Origin: Streptomyces hawaiiensis
Lineage (GTDB): Bacteria > Actinomycetota > Actinomycetes > Streptomycetales > Streptomycetaceae
NCBI RefSeq assembly: GCF_004803895.1
Contig: NZ_CP021978.1
Coordinates: 6,262,001 to 6,326,000 of the forward strand
DNA: 64,000 nt
Direction: 5' to 3'
The notes beneath the pieces were generated by a model that saw only the letters and a program-made list of their open reading frames with translations, made no database searches and was not told where the DNA came from. Shown one piece after another: positions 6,861 to 14,579 of the stretch. Within the stretch, counting starts at the first letter, position 1, and every line of letters begins with the position of its first letter. The position numbers and the translations under genes are program-made.

Positions 6861-9800
6861 ATGACGAAGGCATCATCGCGCACGGCACGGGATGAGGAGC
6901 CTGAGCCGTCGGTGACCGTGGTGGATACCGGCAACGCCGAGGCCGCCGATGATGAGACGACCGTGACCGGTTACTGCGGCCCGGCCCCGGGAAGCGGCCC
7001 TGAGTCCCCCGCCTCGGTACACCTGTCTGGCACCGGAGACGCGGTGGCCACCGGCGGCGGAACCGCCATCACCGGCTACGTTCACAGGCTGACTGTGCAG
7101 CACCCACCGCGAGAACCAGCCTCCTGGCCGCACCAGGTCGGTGTGATCCCGTCCGAGGCACGGTCCTTCCAGCACCGCGCCGAGGCAGACCGGCTGCGGG
7201 CGGCGGTCGAGAGCGGGGGCACCGCCGTACTCACCCAGGTGCTGACCGGGATGGGCGGAGTCGGCAAGACTCAGCTCGCCGCCGACTACGCCCGCGCCGC
7301 ATGGGACGACGACGGCCTGGACGTCCTGGTCTGGGTCACCGCGAGCGCCCAGTCCTCCGTGGTGAGCGCATACGCGCAGGCCGGCGTCGAGCTGTGCCGG
7401 GCCGACCCCGAGGACCCCGAGCAGGCCGCGAAACAGTTCCTGGCCTGGCTGACCCCCAAGCCCGAACAACGGCCGTGCCGGTGGCTGATCGTCCTGGACG
7501 ACATCGCCGACCCCAGCGACCTCATCGTCCACTCAAACGCCCCCGGCAACCGTTACAGCCTGTGGCCGCCCGCCAGCCCGCACGGCCGGACCCTGCTCAC
7601 CACCCGCCGCCGCGACGCCGCCCTGTTCGGAGACGGCCGCCGACGGATCGAGGTCGGCCTGTTCACCCCCGACGAATCGGTCGCCTACCTCACCGCAGCC
7701 CTGAACGCCCACGGCCGCACCGAGCCCGCCGACCAGCTCACCACCCTCGCCGCCGACCTCGGACACCTGCCCCTGGCCCTGGCCCAGGCCGCCGCCTATC
7801 TCATCGACTCCGGCGAGGCCGCGGCCACCTACCGCAGTCTGCTGGCCGACCGCGCCACGAAACTCACCGACCTCGCCCCTGATGCCCTGCCCGACGAGCA
7901 GGCCACCGCCCTCGCCGCTGCCTGGTCCCTGTCCATCGACCGCGCCGACATCCTGCGCCCCGCCGGCTTGGCCCGGCCTATGCTCCACCTGGCTGCCCTG
8001 CTCGACGCCAACGGCATCCCCCAGTCCGTCCTGACCAGTGAGCCGGCCCGCATCCACCTCGCCGCACACCGCACCACAACCGGTCCTACCCCGCAACCGG
8101 CCCCCGTCTCCTGCTCGGACGCGGTACGCGCCCTGCGCGCCCTGGACCGGCTCAGCCTCATCGACCACCAACCGGACACACCCCATCAGGCCGTTCGCGT
8201 CCACCAGCTCATCCAGCGCGCCACCCGCGAGGACTACACCCCCCACCAGCACGACCATGCCGCGCACACCGCCGCCGATGCCCTGGCCGCCGTCTGGCCG
8301 AAGACCGAACGCGACACCGCCCTCGCCCAGGCCCTGCGCACCAACACCGATGCCCTCATCCGCCACGCCGGCGACGGCCTGTACCGGCCGGACACGCACA
8401 CGGTGCTGTACCGCCTCGGCCGCAGCCTCGGCGAATCCGGTCAGGTCACCGCCGCCATCGACCACTTCGACCACCTCGCCGCCAGCGCCCGCAGCCGTCT
8501 CGGCCCCGACCACCCCGATACCCTCACCGCCCGGGGGAACCTCGCCACCTGGCGGGGGGAGTCGGGGGATGTGGCCGGGGCGGTGCAGGCGTTCGCCGAG
8601 CTGCTGGCCGACATGGTGCGGGTGCTGGGTCCCGACCACCTGCACACCCTCACCACCCGGCACAACCTCGCCGCCATGCGGGGGGAGGCGGGGGATGTGG
8701 CCGGGGCGGCACAGGCGTTCGCCGACCTGCTGGCCGACCGGATGCGGGTGCTGGGTCCCGACCACCCCGACACCTTCGCAGCCCGGGGCAACCTCGCCGC
8801 CATGCGGGGGGAGTCGGGGGATGTGGCCGGGGCGGTGCAGGCGTTCGCCGAGCTGCTGGCCGACATCGTGCGGCTACTGGGTCCCGACCACCTGCACACC
8901 CTCACCACCCGGCACAACCTTGCCGCCATGCGGGGAGAGGCGGGGGACGCGGCCGGGGCGGCACAGGCGTTCGCCGACCTGCTGGCCGACATGGTGCGGC
9001 TACTGGGTCCCGACCACCCCGATACCCTCGCCGCCCGGAGCAGCCTCGCTGCTTGGCGGGGGAGGGCGGGGGATGCGGTCGGGGCGGCACAGGCGCTCGC
9101 CGACCTGCTGGCCAACCGGATGCGGGTGCTGGGTCCCGACCACCCCGACATCCTCACCGCCCGGCACGACGTCGCCGCCATGCGGGGGGAGGCGGGGGAC
9201 GCGGCCGGGGCGGCACAGGCGCTCGCCGACCTGCTGGCCGACATGGTGCGGCTACTGGGTCCCGACCACCCCGACACCCTCGCCGCCCGGAGCAGCCTCG
9301 CTGCTTGGCGGGGGAGGGCGGGGGATGCGGTCGGGGCGGTGCAGGCGTTCGCCGACCTGCTGGCCGACATGGTGCGGGTGCTGGGTCCCGACCACCCTGA
9401 CACCCTCACCAGCCGGGGCAACCTCGCCGCCATGCGGGGGACGGCGGGGGATGCGGCCGGGGCGGCACAGGCGTTCGCCGAGCTGCTGGCCGACATCGTG
9501 CGGGTGCTGGGTCCCGACCACCCCCACACCCTCACCACCCGGCACAACCTCGCCACCTGGCGGGGGAGGGCTGGGGATGCGGCCGGGGCGGCACAGGCGT
9601 GCGCCGACCTGCTGGCCAGCCGGATGCGGGTGCTGGGTCCCGACCACCCCGACACCCTCACCAGCCGGGGCAACCTTGCCGCTTGGCGGGGGGAGGCGGG
9701 GGATGCGGTCGGGGCGGTGCAGGCGTTCGCCGAGCTGCTGGCCGACATGGTGCGGGTGCTGGGTCCCGACCACCCTCACACCCTCACCACCCGCCACAAC

Positions 9801-9863
9801 CTCGCCACCTGGTGGGGGGAAGCGTGGGATGCGGCCAGGGCGGCACAGACACTGGCCGACTAG
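6861..9863 (+). CDS. NB-ARC/TPR STAND NTPase (NLR-like), 3' end lost to an IS
   Basis: 1,000 residues from ATG 6861. The N-terminus carries two motifs, DTGNAEAADDETTVTGY (about 22-38) and GTGDAVATGGGTAITGY (about 61-77), matching those in the upstream membrane protein. An NB-ARC domain follows: P-loop GMGGVGKT (130-137), Walker B LIVLDDI (about 209) and GHLPLAL (about 301). From residue 547 there are eleven 42-residue TPR-type repeats beginning LGPDHPDT and containing GDAAGAAQAFADLLAD. Such proteins oligomerise on sensing a ligand and switch on an effector. The frame ends at a TAG abutting an insertion sequence, and the last 34 codons lie beyond the element at 11429-11533. The protein is therefore slightly shortened but may still fold. 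Confidence 0.85.
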   Translation: MTKASSRTARDEEPEPSVTVVDTGNAEAADDETTVTGYCGPAPGSGPESPASVHLSGTGDAVATGGGTAITGYVHRLTVQHPPREPASWPHQVGVIPSEARSFQHRAEADRLRAAVESGGTAVLTQVLTGMGGVGKTQLAADYARAAWDDDGLDVLVWVTASAQSSVVSAYAQAGVELCRADPEDPEQAAKQFLAWLTPKPEQRPCRWLIVLDDIADPSDLIVHSNAPGNRYSLWPPASPHGRTLLTTRRRDAALFGDGRRRIEVGLFTPDESVAYLTAALNAHGRTEPADQLTTLAADLGHLPLALAQAAAYLIDSGEAAATYRSLLADRATKLTDLAPDALPDEQATALAAAWSLSIDRADILRPAGLARPMLHLAALLDANGIPQSVLTSEPARIHLAAHRTTTGPTPQPAPVSCSDAVRALRALDRLSLIDHQPDTPHQAVRVHQLIQRATREDYTPHQHDHAAHTAADALAAVWPKTERDTALAQALRTNTDALIRHAGDGLYRPDTHTVLYRLGRSLGESGQVTAAIDHFDHLAASARSRLGPDHPDTLTARGNLATWRGESGDVAGAVQAFAELLADMVRVLGPDHLHTLTTRHNLAAMRGEAGDVAGAAQAFADLLADRMRVLGPDHPDTFAARGNLAAMRGESGDVAGAVQAFAELLADIVRLLGPDHLHTLTTRHNLAAMRGEAGDAAGAAQAFADLLADMVRLLGPDHPDTLAARSSLAAWRGRAGDAVGAAQALADLLANRMRVLGPDHPDILTARHDVAAMRGEAGDAAGAAQALADLLADMVRLLGPDHPDTLAARSSLAAWRGRAGDAVGAVQAFADLLADMVRVLGPDHPDTLTSRGNLAAMRGTAGDAAGAAQAFAELLADIVRVLGPDHPHTLTTRHNLATWRGRAGDAAGAAQACADLLASRMRVLGPDHPDTLTSRGNLAAWRGEAGDAVGAVQAFAELLADMVRVLGPDHPHTLTTRHNLATWWGEAWDAARAAQTLAD
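8499..9863 (+). repeat. eleven tandem 126-bp repeats inside the NLR gene
   Basis: Units start every 126 bp from 8499 (8499, 8625, ... 9759), each encoding a 42-residue TPR unit. They are near-identical at the DNA level and fall into mosaic subtypes (for example ARSSLAAWRGRAGD or TRHNLAAMRGEAGD). This points to recent duplication or conversion between units. A twelfth, diverged unit starts at 11438 beyond the insertion sequence. Confidence 0.9.
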
Positions 9864-9881
9864 ATGATCTATTCCAAGGGG

Positions 9882-10767
9882 TCAGTGATCGTAGGCGGTC
9901 AGTGAGCGTAGGACGGGCTGTCCGGTGTGGTCGTTGTGCCAGATCGCGGCGGTCAGGGCGAGGATTCGCTGCATGACGCGGGCGATGACACCGCCGGGCG
10001 TGCGTGCTCGGTGCTGTTCGAGATCGAGTTGGCCCTTGAAGGTCTCGTTGACCGACTCGATGACCTGCCGCAACGGCTTGAACAGCGGCGCTGCGGCCCG
10101 CTCCGGCTCGCCCTTGCGGGCCGGCCGCAGCAGCCGGATGTCCTGCTCGGCCAGCTCGTGCTCGAAGCCCCTTCCGAAGTAGTTCCTGTCGCCGATCAGT
10201 GTGTTCGGCGGCGAGGAGGTCCAGCCGGGTCTCGCGCTCGTCGGCCTTGGCACCGGTCAGGGCGAAGGCGACGGGCAGGCCCTGGAGGGTGCACACCAGG
10301 TGCAGCCGCAGGCCCCAGAAGAAGCGGCTGTGGCTGGCGCAGTACCCGTACTCGGCCCATCCGGTCAGGTCGGAGCTTTTGACGGTCTCGCGTGAGCGGC
10401 CGCATTCCACCGGCGTGGAGTCCACGATCCACACATCGTCGCTCCACGCACTGGTGTCGGGGGCCAGGAGCCGGGTGACGCGCCGAAGCAGTCCGGCGGC
10501 CTTGCGCAGCCGTTTGTTGTAGCCGGGCTGCTGGGGCAGGTACGGGAAGAGATGCCGCAGGTGGGAACGGGCGTGGCGGAGCCACCTGGCCTCGGAGGTG
10601 ACGCCGAGCATGGCCTGCATCATCGCCAAGGTGACCAGCTCGGCGTCGGTGAGCTTAGGGGCGATGCCCACGGCTGGCCGCCATGGCGCGAGATGGGGTG
10701 AGTCCCTCAGTAGGTCGTCGGTCTTCACGTAAAGTGCGGTCGCGAGGGAGTCCAGCTCTGTCTTCAC
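9882..10767 (-). pseudogene. IS982-family-like transposase, frameshifted
   Basis: Starts MKTELDSLATALYVKTDDLL at 10767 and continues through WIVDSTPVECGRSRE (DDE residue region) and GYCASHSRFFWGLRLHLVCT to DLLAAE. The family-like sequence then resumes in another frame as TLIGDRNYFGRGFEHELAEQ and ends TGQPVLRSLTAYDH at 9882. The join is near 10,195. Relatives I remember have roughly ten more residues at this point, so a small out-of-frame deletion is likely. The protein is probably inactive. I assign IS982 from overall resemblance, without a search. Confidence 0.75.
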
Positions 10768-10861
10768 ACACTGACGTTGGGCTCCCTCGCCTCGTGTGTG
10801 CAGGCCATCTGCAAGTTCCCGTCAGCGGTTTGGGGCTGTGTCCCATCGTCGGGTGCGAGGC

Positions 10862-11359
10862 TTATAGGCCGAGCGGCACCGGTCTGGCCGGAACGCCCTC
10901 CGCGATCAGCGCCGCCAACGGTGTGGCGAGGTCGCGGGGTGAGAACAGCTCGGAACCGCAGTAGTCGGCGATATCCCGAAGGCACCACCAGCGGAAGCCA
11001 TCGATGTTCTCGGCGGCGAGTTCGCTGTCGGACATCGCGCCGCGTGGAGGGAACGAGGCGGTACGGACAAGGAAATAGTCGTTGACCACTCCGTCGTAGC
11101 CTGCTGCGTGGCCAGGGGCGACGACCTGCTGGTGCCACACATGTGGAGGGTCGGTATCGACGACCAGCCCTACCTCTTCATGCAACTCGCGACGTAGCGC
11201 GGCAAGCGGCGTCTCGCCACGCTCGACACCACCACCGGGAGCCGCCCACACGACCACCGTGCCGGTCGGCCTGGGAATGGTGAAGCGGCACAGCAGGATG
11301 CGGTCACCCTCATCGAGGACGACCGCGCGGACTGAGTGACGCAGGTTCACCGAGGACAT
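10862..11359 (-). CDS. NUDIX hydrolase carried within the IS
   Basis: A 165-residue protein with a complete Nudix box, GGGVERGETPLAALRRELHE followed by EVGL, which supplies the Mg2+-binding glutamates for hydrolysing a nucleoside diphosphate linked to another group. The N-terminus (RAVVLDEGDRILLCRF) and the Trp-rich C-terminal half (DGFRWWCLRDI) fit the ADP-ribose/NTP pyrophosphatase type; the substrate cannot be told. It reads in the same direction as the broken transposase and lies between the terminal repeats of the element. Such genes are not usual cargo of a small IS. The reading frame is intact. Confidence 0.85.
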   Translation of the reverse strand: MSSVNLRHSVRAVVLDEGDRILLCRFTIPRPTGTVVVWAAPGGGVERGETPLAALRRELHEEVGLVVDTDPPHVWHQQVVAPGHAAGYDGVVNDYFLVRTASFPPRGAMSDSELAAENIDGFRWWCLRDIADYCGSELFSPRDLATPLAALIAEGVPARPVPLGL

Positions 11360-11428
11360 CCCGGCAGGCTATCCATCTACCGGCGACGGCGCCGGGCGGT
11401 GCACGATCCCTTGGAATCGATCATCTAG

Positions 11429-11533
11429 GTGCGAATGCTGGGCCCCGACCACCCCGACGTGCGCATTGTTCAACACATCATCGACCAACTGGTGGAAGGA
11501 AGCGGAGAGGACGCCCGGGACATCGGGCAATGA
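11429..11533 (+). pseudogene. orphaned 3' tail of the NLR gene
   Basis: Directly after the right end of the IS, the sequence encodes VRMLGPDHPDVRIVQHIIDQ and ends SGEDARDIGQ. This is a twelfth TPR unit plus C-terminus. With the IS and one CTAG removed it is in frame with the NLR gene, but codon TAG at the junction still interrupts it. Either the target already carried the stop, or a substitution has occurred since. Confidence 0.75.
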
Positions 11534-11629
11534 TCATTCATGAGACGCCCCAGTCGGGCGCCGCGGCCGACTTGTCATGTCAGGACCCCGACAGAACGTC
11601 AGGCCGCGCTGATGCCGACGTTTGCGGTC

Positions 11630-11794
11630 GGTGACGATCCTGCTGGCTTATTCCGTGCCGAGCGGGGCTGGCTGCTCGTTGGACCTCGACCGCAGGATGG
11701 AACGGCCACCCGCTCGACCGCAGCGGCGTCAACCACGTTGCCGGCGTCGGTCTCTCCCCCGCCTCATGACCGAATGAGCCAGCAGGATCGTCAG
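11630..11794 (+). mobile_element. second, shorter relic of the same IS as at 5959
   Basis: Left end GGTGACGATCCTGCTGGCTT at 11630 and right end ...GAGCCAGCAGGATCGTCAG at 11794 match the relic at 5959-6316, in the same orientation. Only about 165 bases remain, including GGAACGGCCACCCGCTCGAC from the transposase C-terminus. The right end supplies the stop codon of the recombinase-like gene read on the minus strand. Confidence 0.7.
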
Positions 11795-14250
11795 TCCGGG
11801 TTGCGCAGACACCCAGGGCCGGGCTGTGGGGATGCGGGGCGCGGTCGACCTGGAAGCTCGGCCGCGTAACGTGCCCAGTTGCCTCCTTCCTGGGTCCAGG
11901 CGGTGGCGGTCTCGGGGCTGATGCCCAGGAGCTCAGTGAGAACTGCCGCCGGCAGCTGTGTGGAGAGCCCCATCAGCGCGGAGGTCCGGCCCGGACGTGA
12001 GTAGATGCCCATCCGCTTGAGCCGGGTGCCCAGGTGTTCGTTGCTGAGGGGCTGGCCCGCGAAGGCTCCGGGGAAGAGCCAAGGCGAGTCTGACGAAGCA
12101 CCGATAGTGACGTGCCCGCGTCGCCGAGCGAGAAGCTGCCGGGCGAGCTTGTCCAATGGATCAGGCAGCAGCAGGGGACTGTCGCCCAGCATCAGCGACG
12201 TCTGCGAGTCCGCGACGATCACCGCCGTGACCGGCAGCTGGGAGACCGTGGTGAGGGGCTGGGCGTAGAGCAAGACGAGGAGCCCAGCGAAACGGTCCTC
12301 GATGGCGAGGCCGTCGTCGTGCATCAGGCGACGGCTGAGCGCCCAGCGTTCGTCCTCGTCCGTGGGCCGGACGTGGCTCAGCTTCTCGCGGGCCGCGATC
12401 TCCAGGCCCTTGCCGATGTGCCGGTTCTTGCGGCACCACTCGACGAATCCGCGGGCGTCATAGCGGGTCGTGGACCCGCTGTCGATCCACTCGTCCAGGT
12501 GAACCTGGCTGCAGAGCCCGAGTTCAGTGCCGTGCTCGCGAAGCCAGACCAGCAGGGCGACGGCGCCGCGGATGCTGGCCCGGACCGCCGTCGTCTGGGT
12601 CGCGGTGACCGGATGCTTCGTGGCTTCGCGTCGAAGGCGCCGCAGGTGGTGCCAGGTCGCGAAGCGCCGGACGAGCTTGCGTTCGCTGTCGTCGGTGACC
12701 GCCTCGGTCGTCGAGGCGATCCACTGTTCCAGGGCCGCGAACCGTTCGTCGCGTGCGGGCAGGGCGCCGGCGGTGACCAGGGCGGCCCGTAGGAAGGCCA
12801 CGGACTTGTTTGGCAGGAGCGCGTCCAGGCCCTCGTGGGTGAGTGGGCAGGTGCCGTCCACGAGCGCGTAGAGGATCGTGCGGGTACTGGGCTTGGCCAG
12901 CAACTTCAACCCGGCCATGGCTCCGCTGGCGATCAGGACGTCGTGGACCGGCTGGAGGCGGGGGGGCATGGCGCCGTCGCGGGAGAGGGCGTCGCGGACC
13001 AGCTGGTCACGGACGCAGCTGTGGCAGCGGCCGTAACTGTGCAGATACTCGATCGTGCCGCAGAGCCGGCAGGGGTTGAAGGAGATCGGATTCCTTTGCC
13101 AGCAGGTCTCGCAGAGATGGCCGTCCTCGGTCCGGGCAGCGGCGTACTTGTTCTTCCCGCAGCCCACGCAGGTCCGGCGGGTGCGTGAGCAGGTGTCGCA
13201 GCGGGGCATCCCGGTCGCCGCCCGGTAACAGCGGCGGGGCCCCTTGCCGCAGAACGAGCAGGTCCGCAGGGTCGGCCGGAAGCATGCGCGGCAGAGCGGC
13301 CCGTCCTCGGTGCGTCGTCCGACGGGGCGGACCCGGTCGCAGAGGACGCAGATGATCAGATGGTCGGCCTCGTGGCGCGTGCAAGCCGAACACAGCGGGG
13401 TCCCGTCCGGGCGGCGGGTCGCGACGGGCCTCTCCTTGCCGCAGTGCCCGCAGGCCGCGGAGTTGGCCTTGCGGTAACACAGCAGGCAGCAGCGATGGCC
13501 GTCGAACACGTGGGTGAGCGGCCGGACCTCGCCGCAGCCGTGGCAGGCCGGAGCGGTGACGGCGATACCTGCGTCGGTTAGCGCGGTGATCAGCCGGGCG
13601 GCCCGCGCGGACCCCTTGGCGCCCTCGCCGGTCAGCATGCCTGGGGTGTCCTCGATCTCCCAGAGCAGCCGGAACATCAGGTAGACGTTGCCGACCGGGA
13701 CGACCGACTCGACGGCCCGGCGGACAGTCGCAGGATCGGCGTCCGGGGCGACGGCGGTGACGGCCGCGCTGATCAGGGCGACCGGGTCGCCGTCGGGCAT
13801 CTGGAAGCAGTCGCGGCAGATCACCTCACCGGTGCGGGTGCGGCGGTAGATCCGAGCCGGTCGGGAGCACTCGACGCAACTCAGCGACGCGGCACGGGTG
13901 TTGTGGGCGCATGGACCGCAGACGCGCTTGCCGTCGGCCCGCAGACTGGTCAGCTTCTTCACGCTTCCGCAGTCGGCGCACTTCGGCAGGACGGCCCGGC
14001 GGGAGCCGTGGGCGAGCAAGGACCGGATGAAGTCACCGACCACGGGTGGGCCCTCGGGGCGGCCGGAGGTCAGCAGGTCCGGGTCGTCGGTGAGAGCGCG
14101 GGCCAGGCGGCGGCGCTTGGCCCGGGAAGCCGCCGCGTCGGCGACCGCCTGGCGTACGACTTTCTCGGTCAGGTCCGGCTCGACGCCGGCCACGACGGAG
14201 ACCACGATGTCGTCCGGTTCAGGAAGCGGAACAGCAGGTGCAGAGGTCAT
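11791..14250 (-). CDS. large zinc-ribbon protein with C-terminal recombinase-like domain
   Basis: 819 residues. After an alpha-helical N-terminus come about eight paired CxxC zinc ribbons (for example CADCGS/CGPCAH, CGHCGK/CSAC, CSFCGK/CDTC, CVGCGK/CETC) between roughly residues 90 and 420. The C-terminal third looks like a tyrosine recombinase catalytic fold: RTSALMGL, then VLTELLGISPETATAW and WARYAAE, where a Tyr could be the nucleophile and Trp replaces the usual His. It overlaps the HTH gene by four bases and belongs to a three-gene unit. It probably works with the tyrosine recombinase to move the island. The last 15-20 residues run into an IS relic and are not native. Confidence 0.7.
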   Translation of the reverse strand: MTSAPAVPLPEPDDIVVSVVAGVEPDLTEKVVRQAVADAAASRAKRRRLARALTDDPDLLTSGRPEGPPVVGDFIRSLLAHGSRRAVLPKCADCGSVKKLTSLRADGKRVCGPCAHNTRAASLSCVECSRPARIYRRTRTGEVICRDCFQMPDGDPVALISAAVTAVAPDADPATVRRAVESVVPVGNVYLMFRLLWEIEDTPGMLTGEGAKGSARAARLITALTDAGIAVTAPACHGCGEVRPLTHVFDGHRCCLLCYRKANSAACGHCGKERPVATRRPDGTPLCSACTRHEADHLIICVLCDRVRPVGRRTEDGPLCRACFRPTLRTCSFCGKGPRRCYRAATGMPRCDTCSRTRRTCVGCGKNKYAAARTEDGHLCETCWQRNPISFNPCRLCGTIEYLHSYGRCHSCVRDQLVRDALSRDGAMPPRLQPVHDVLIASGAMAGLKLLAKPSTRTILYALVDGTCPLTHEGLDALLPNKSVAFLRAALVTAGALPARDERFAALEQWIASTTEAVTDDSERKLVRRFATWHHLRRLRREATKHPVTATQTTAVRASIRGAVALLVWLREHGTELGLCSQVHLDEWIDSGSTTRYDARGFVEWCRKNRHIGKGLEIAAREKLSHVRPTDEDERWALSRRLMHDDGLAIEDRFAGLLVLLYAQPLTTVSQLPVTAVIVADSQTSLMLGDSPLLLPDPLDKLARQLLARRRGHVTIGASSDSPWLFPGAFAGQPLSNEHLGTRLKRMGIYSRPGRTSALMGLSTQLPAAVLTELLGISPETATAWTQEGGNWARYAAELPGRPRPASPQPGPGCLRNPD

Positions 14251-14579
14251 TTCTCCGGCCCGGTGATCCGTGCCCGCGGCGGGCGAAGCGTGCCGATGCC
14301 CGCTTCGGTGCCGTCGGCCGTGCGCTTGCTGCGGGTGGCCCTAGCGGAGGCGGTCGGCTTGATCAGGTCGTCCATGGGGCAGCCGAAGATGTCGAGCAGG
14401 GCCATCAGTACCTTCAGGCTGAGACGTTCCGGCTTCTCCGTCACCAGCCGGTAGACCTGACTGGTGGACAGCGTCACTCCGCGTTCGGCCAGCAGCGGCT
14501 GCAAGGCGGCAGTGGTGAACATGCCCTGCTCGGCCATGATTTCGCGCAGCCGCCAGGTGTAGTCCAGCTTGGCCGTCAT
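14247..14579 (-). CDS. XRE-like HTH protein of the recombinase trio
   Basis: A 110-residue protein. The HTH region is ALQPLLAERGVTLSTSQVYR followed by LVTEKPERLSLKVLMALLDI and FGCPMDDLI, as in small Cro/CI proteins. The C-terminal tail is basic and disordered. It overlaps both neighbours by four bases (ATGA), so the three proteins are made together. Its role may be as an accessory DNA-bending or regulatory factor for recombination; this is inferred from position only. Confidence 0.8.
   Translation of the reverse strand: MTAKLDYTWRLREIMAEQGMFTTAALQPLLAERGVTLSTSQVYRLVTEKPERLSLKVLMALLDIFGCPMDDLIKPTASARATRSKRTADGTEAGIGTLRPPRARITGPEK

Larger units (their letters stand above)
9864..11424 (-). mobile_element. 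insertion sequence with NUDIX passenger gene, inserted in the NLR gene
   Basis: Terminal inverted repeats ATGATCTATTCCAAGG (9864-9879) and CCTTGGAATCGATCAT (11409-11424) match at 15 of 16 positions. CTAG flanks both ends (9860-9863 and 11425-11428) and may be a 4-bp target duplication; because CTAG is palindromic, it could instead be part of the ends. Inside are an IS982-type transposase gene (broken) and, in the same direction, a NUDIX gene. The element is about 1.56 kb. An alternative reading is two nested elements. Confidence 0.7.

Noticed and set aside
7533..9797. Long open frames opposite and out of frame with the NLR gene (up to 609 codons)
   Set aside because: They exist because the GC-rich repeats lack stops in several frames. 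Their translations are Pro/Ser/Arg- or Gly/Val-rich and repeat with the same 126-bp period, so they are shadows.
8499..9863. Regular repeats that might suggest a CRISPR array
   Set aside because: Units are contiguous, 126 bp long, without unique spacers, and encode TPR units in frame.
10768..10861. Possible right end of the IS982-like element just upstream of its transposase
   Set aside because: GGGCTGTGTC and similar strings occur here, but no match to the left end was found, whereas the repeat at 11409-11424 matches at 15 of 16 bases.
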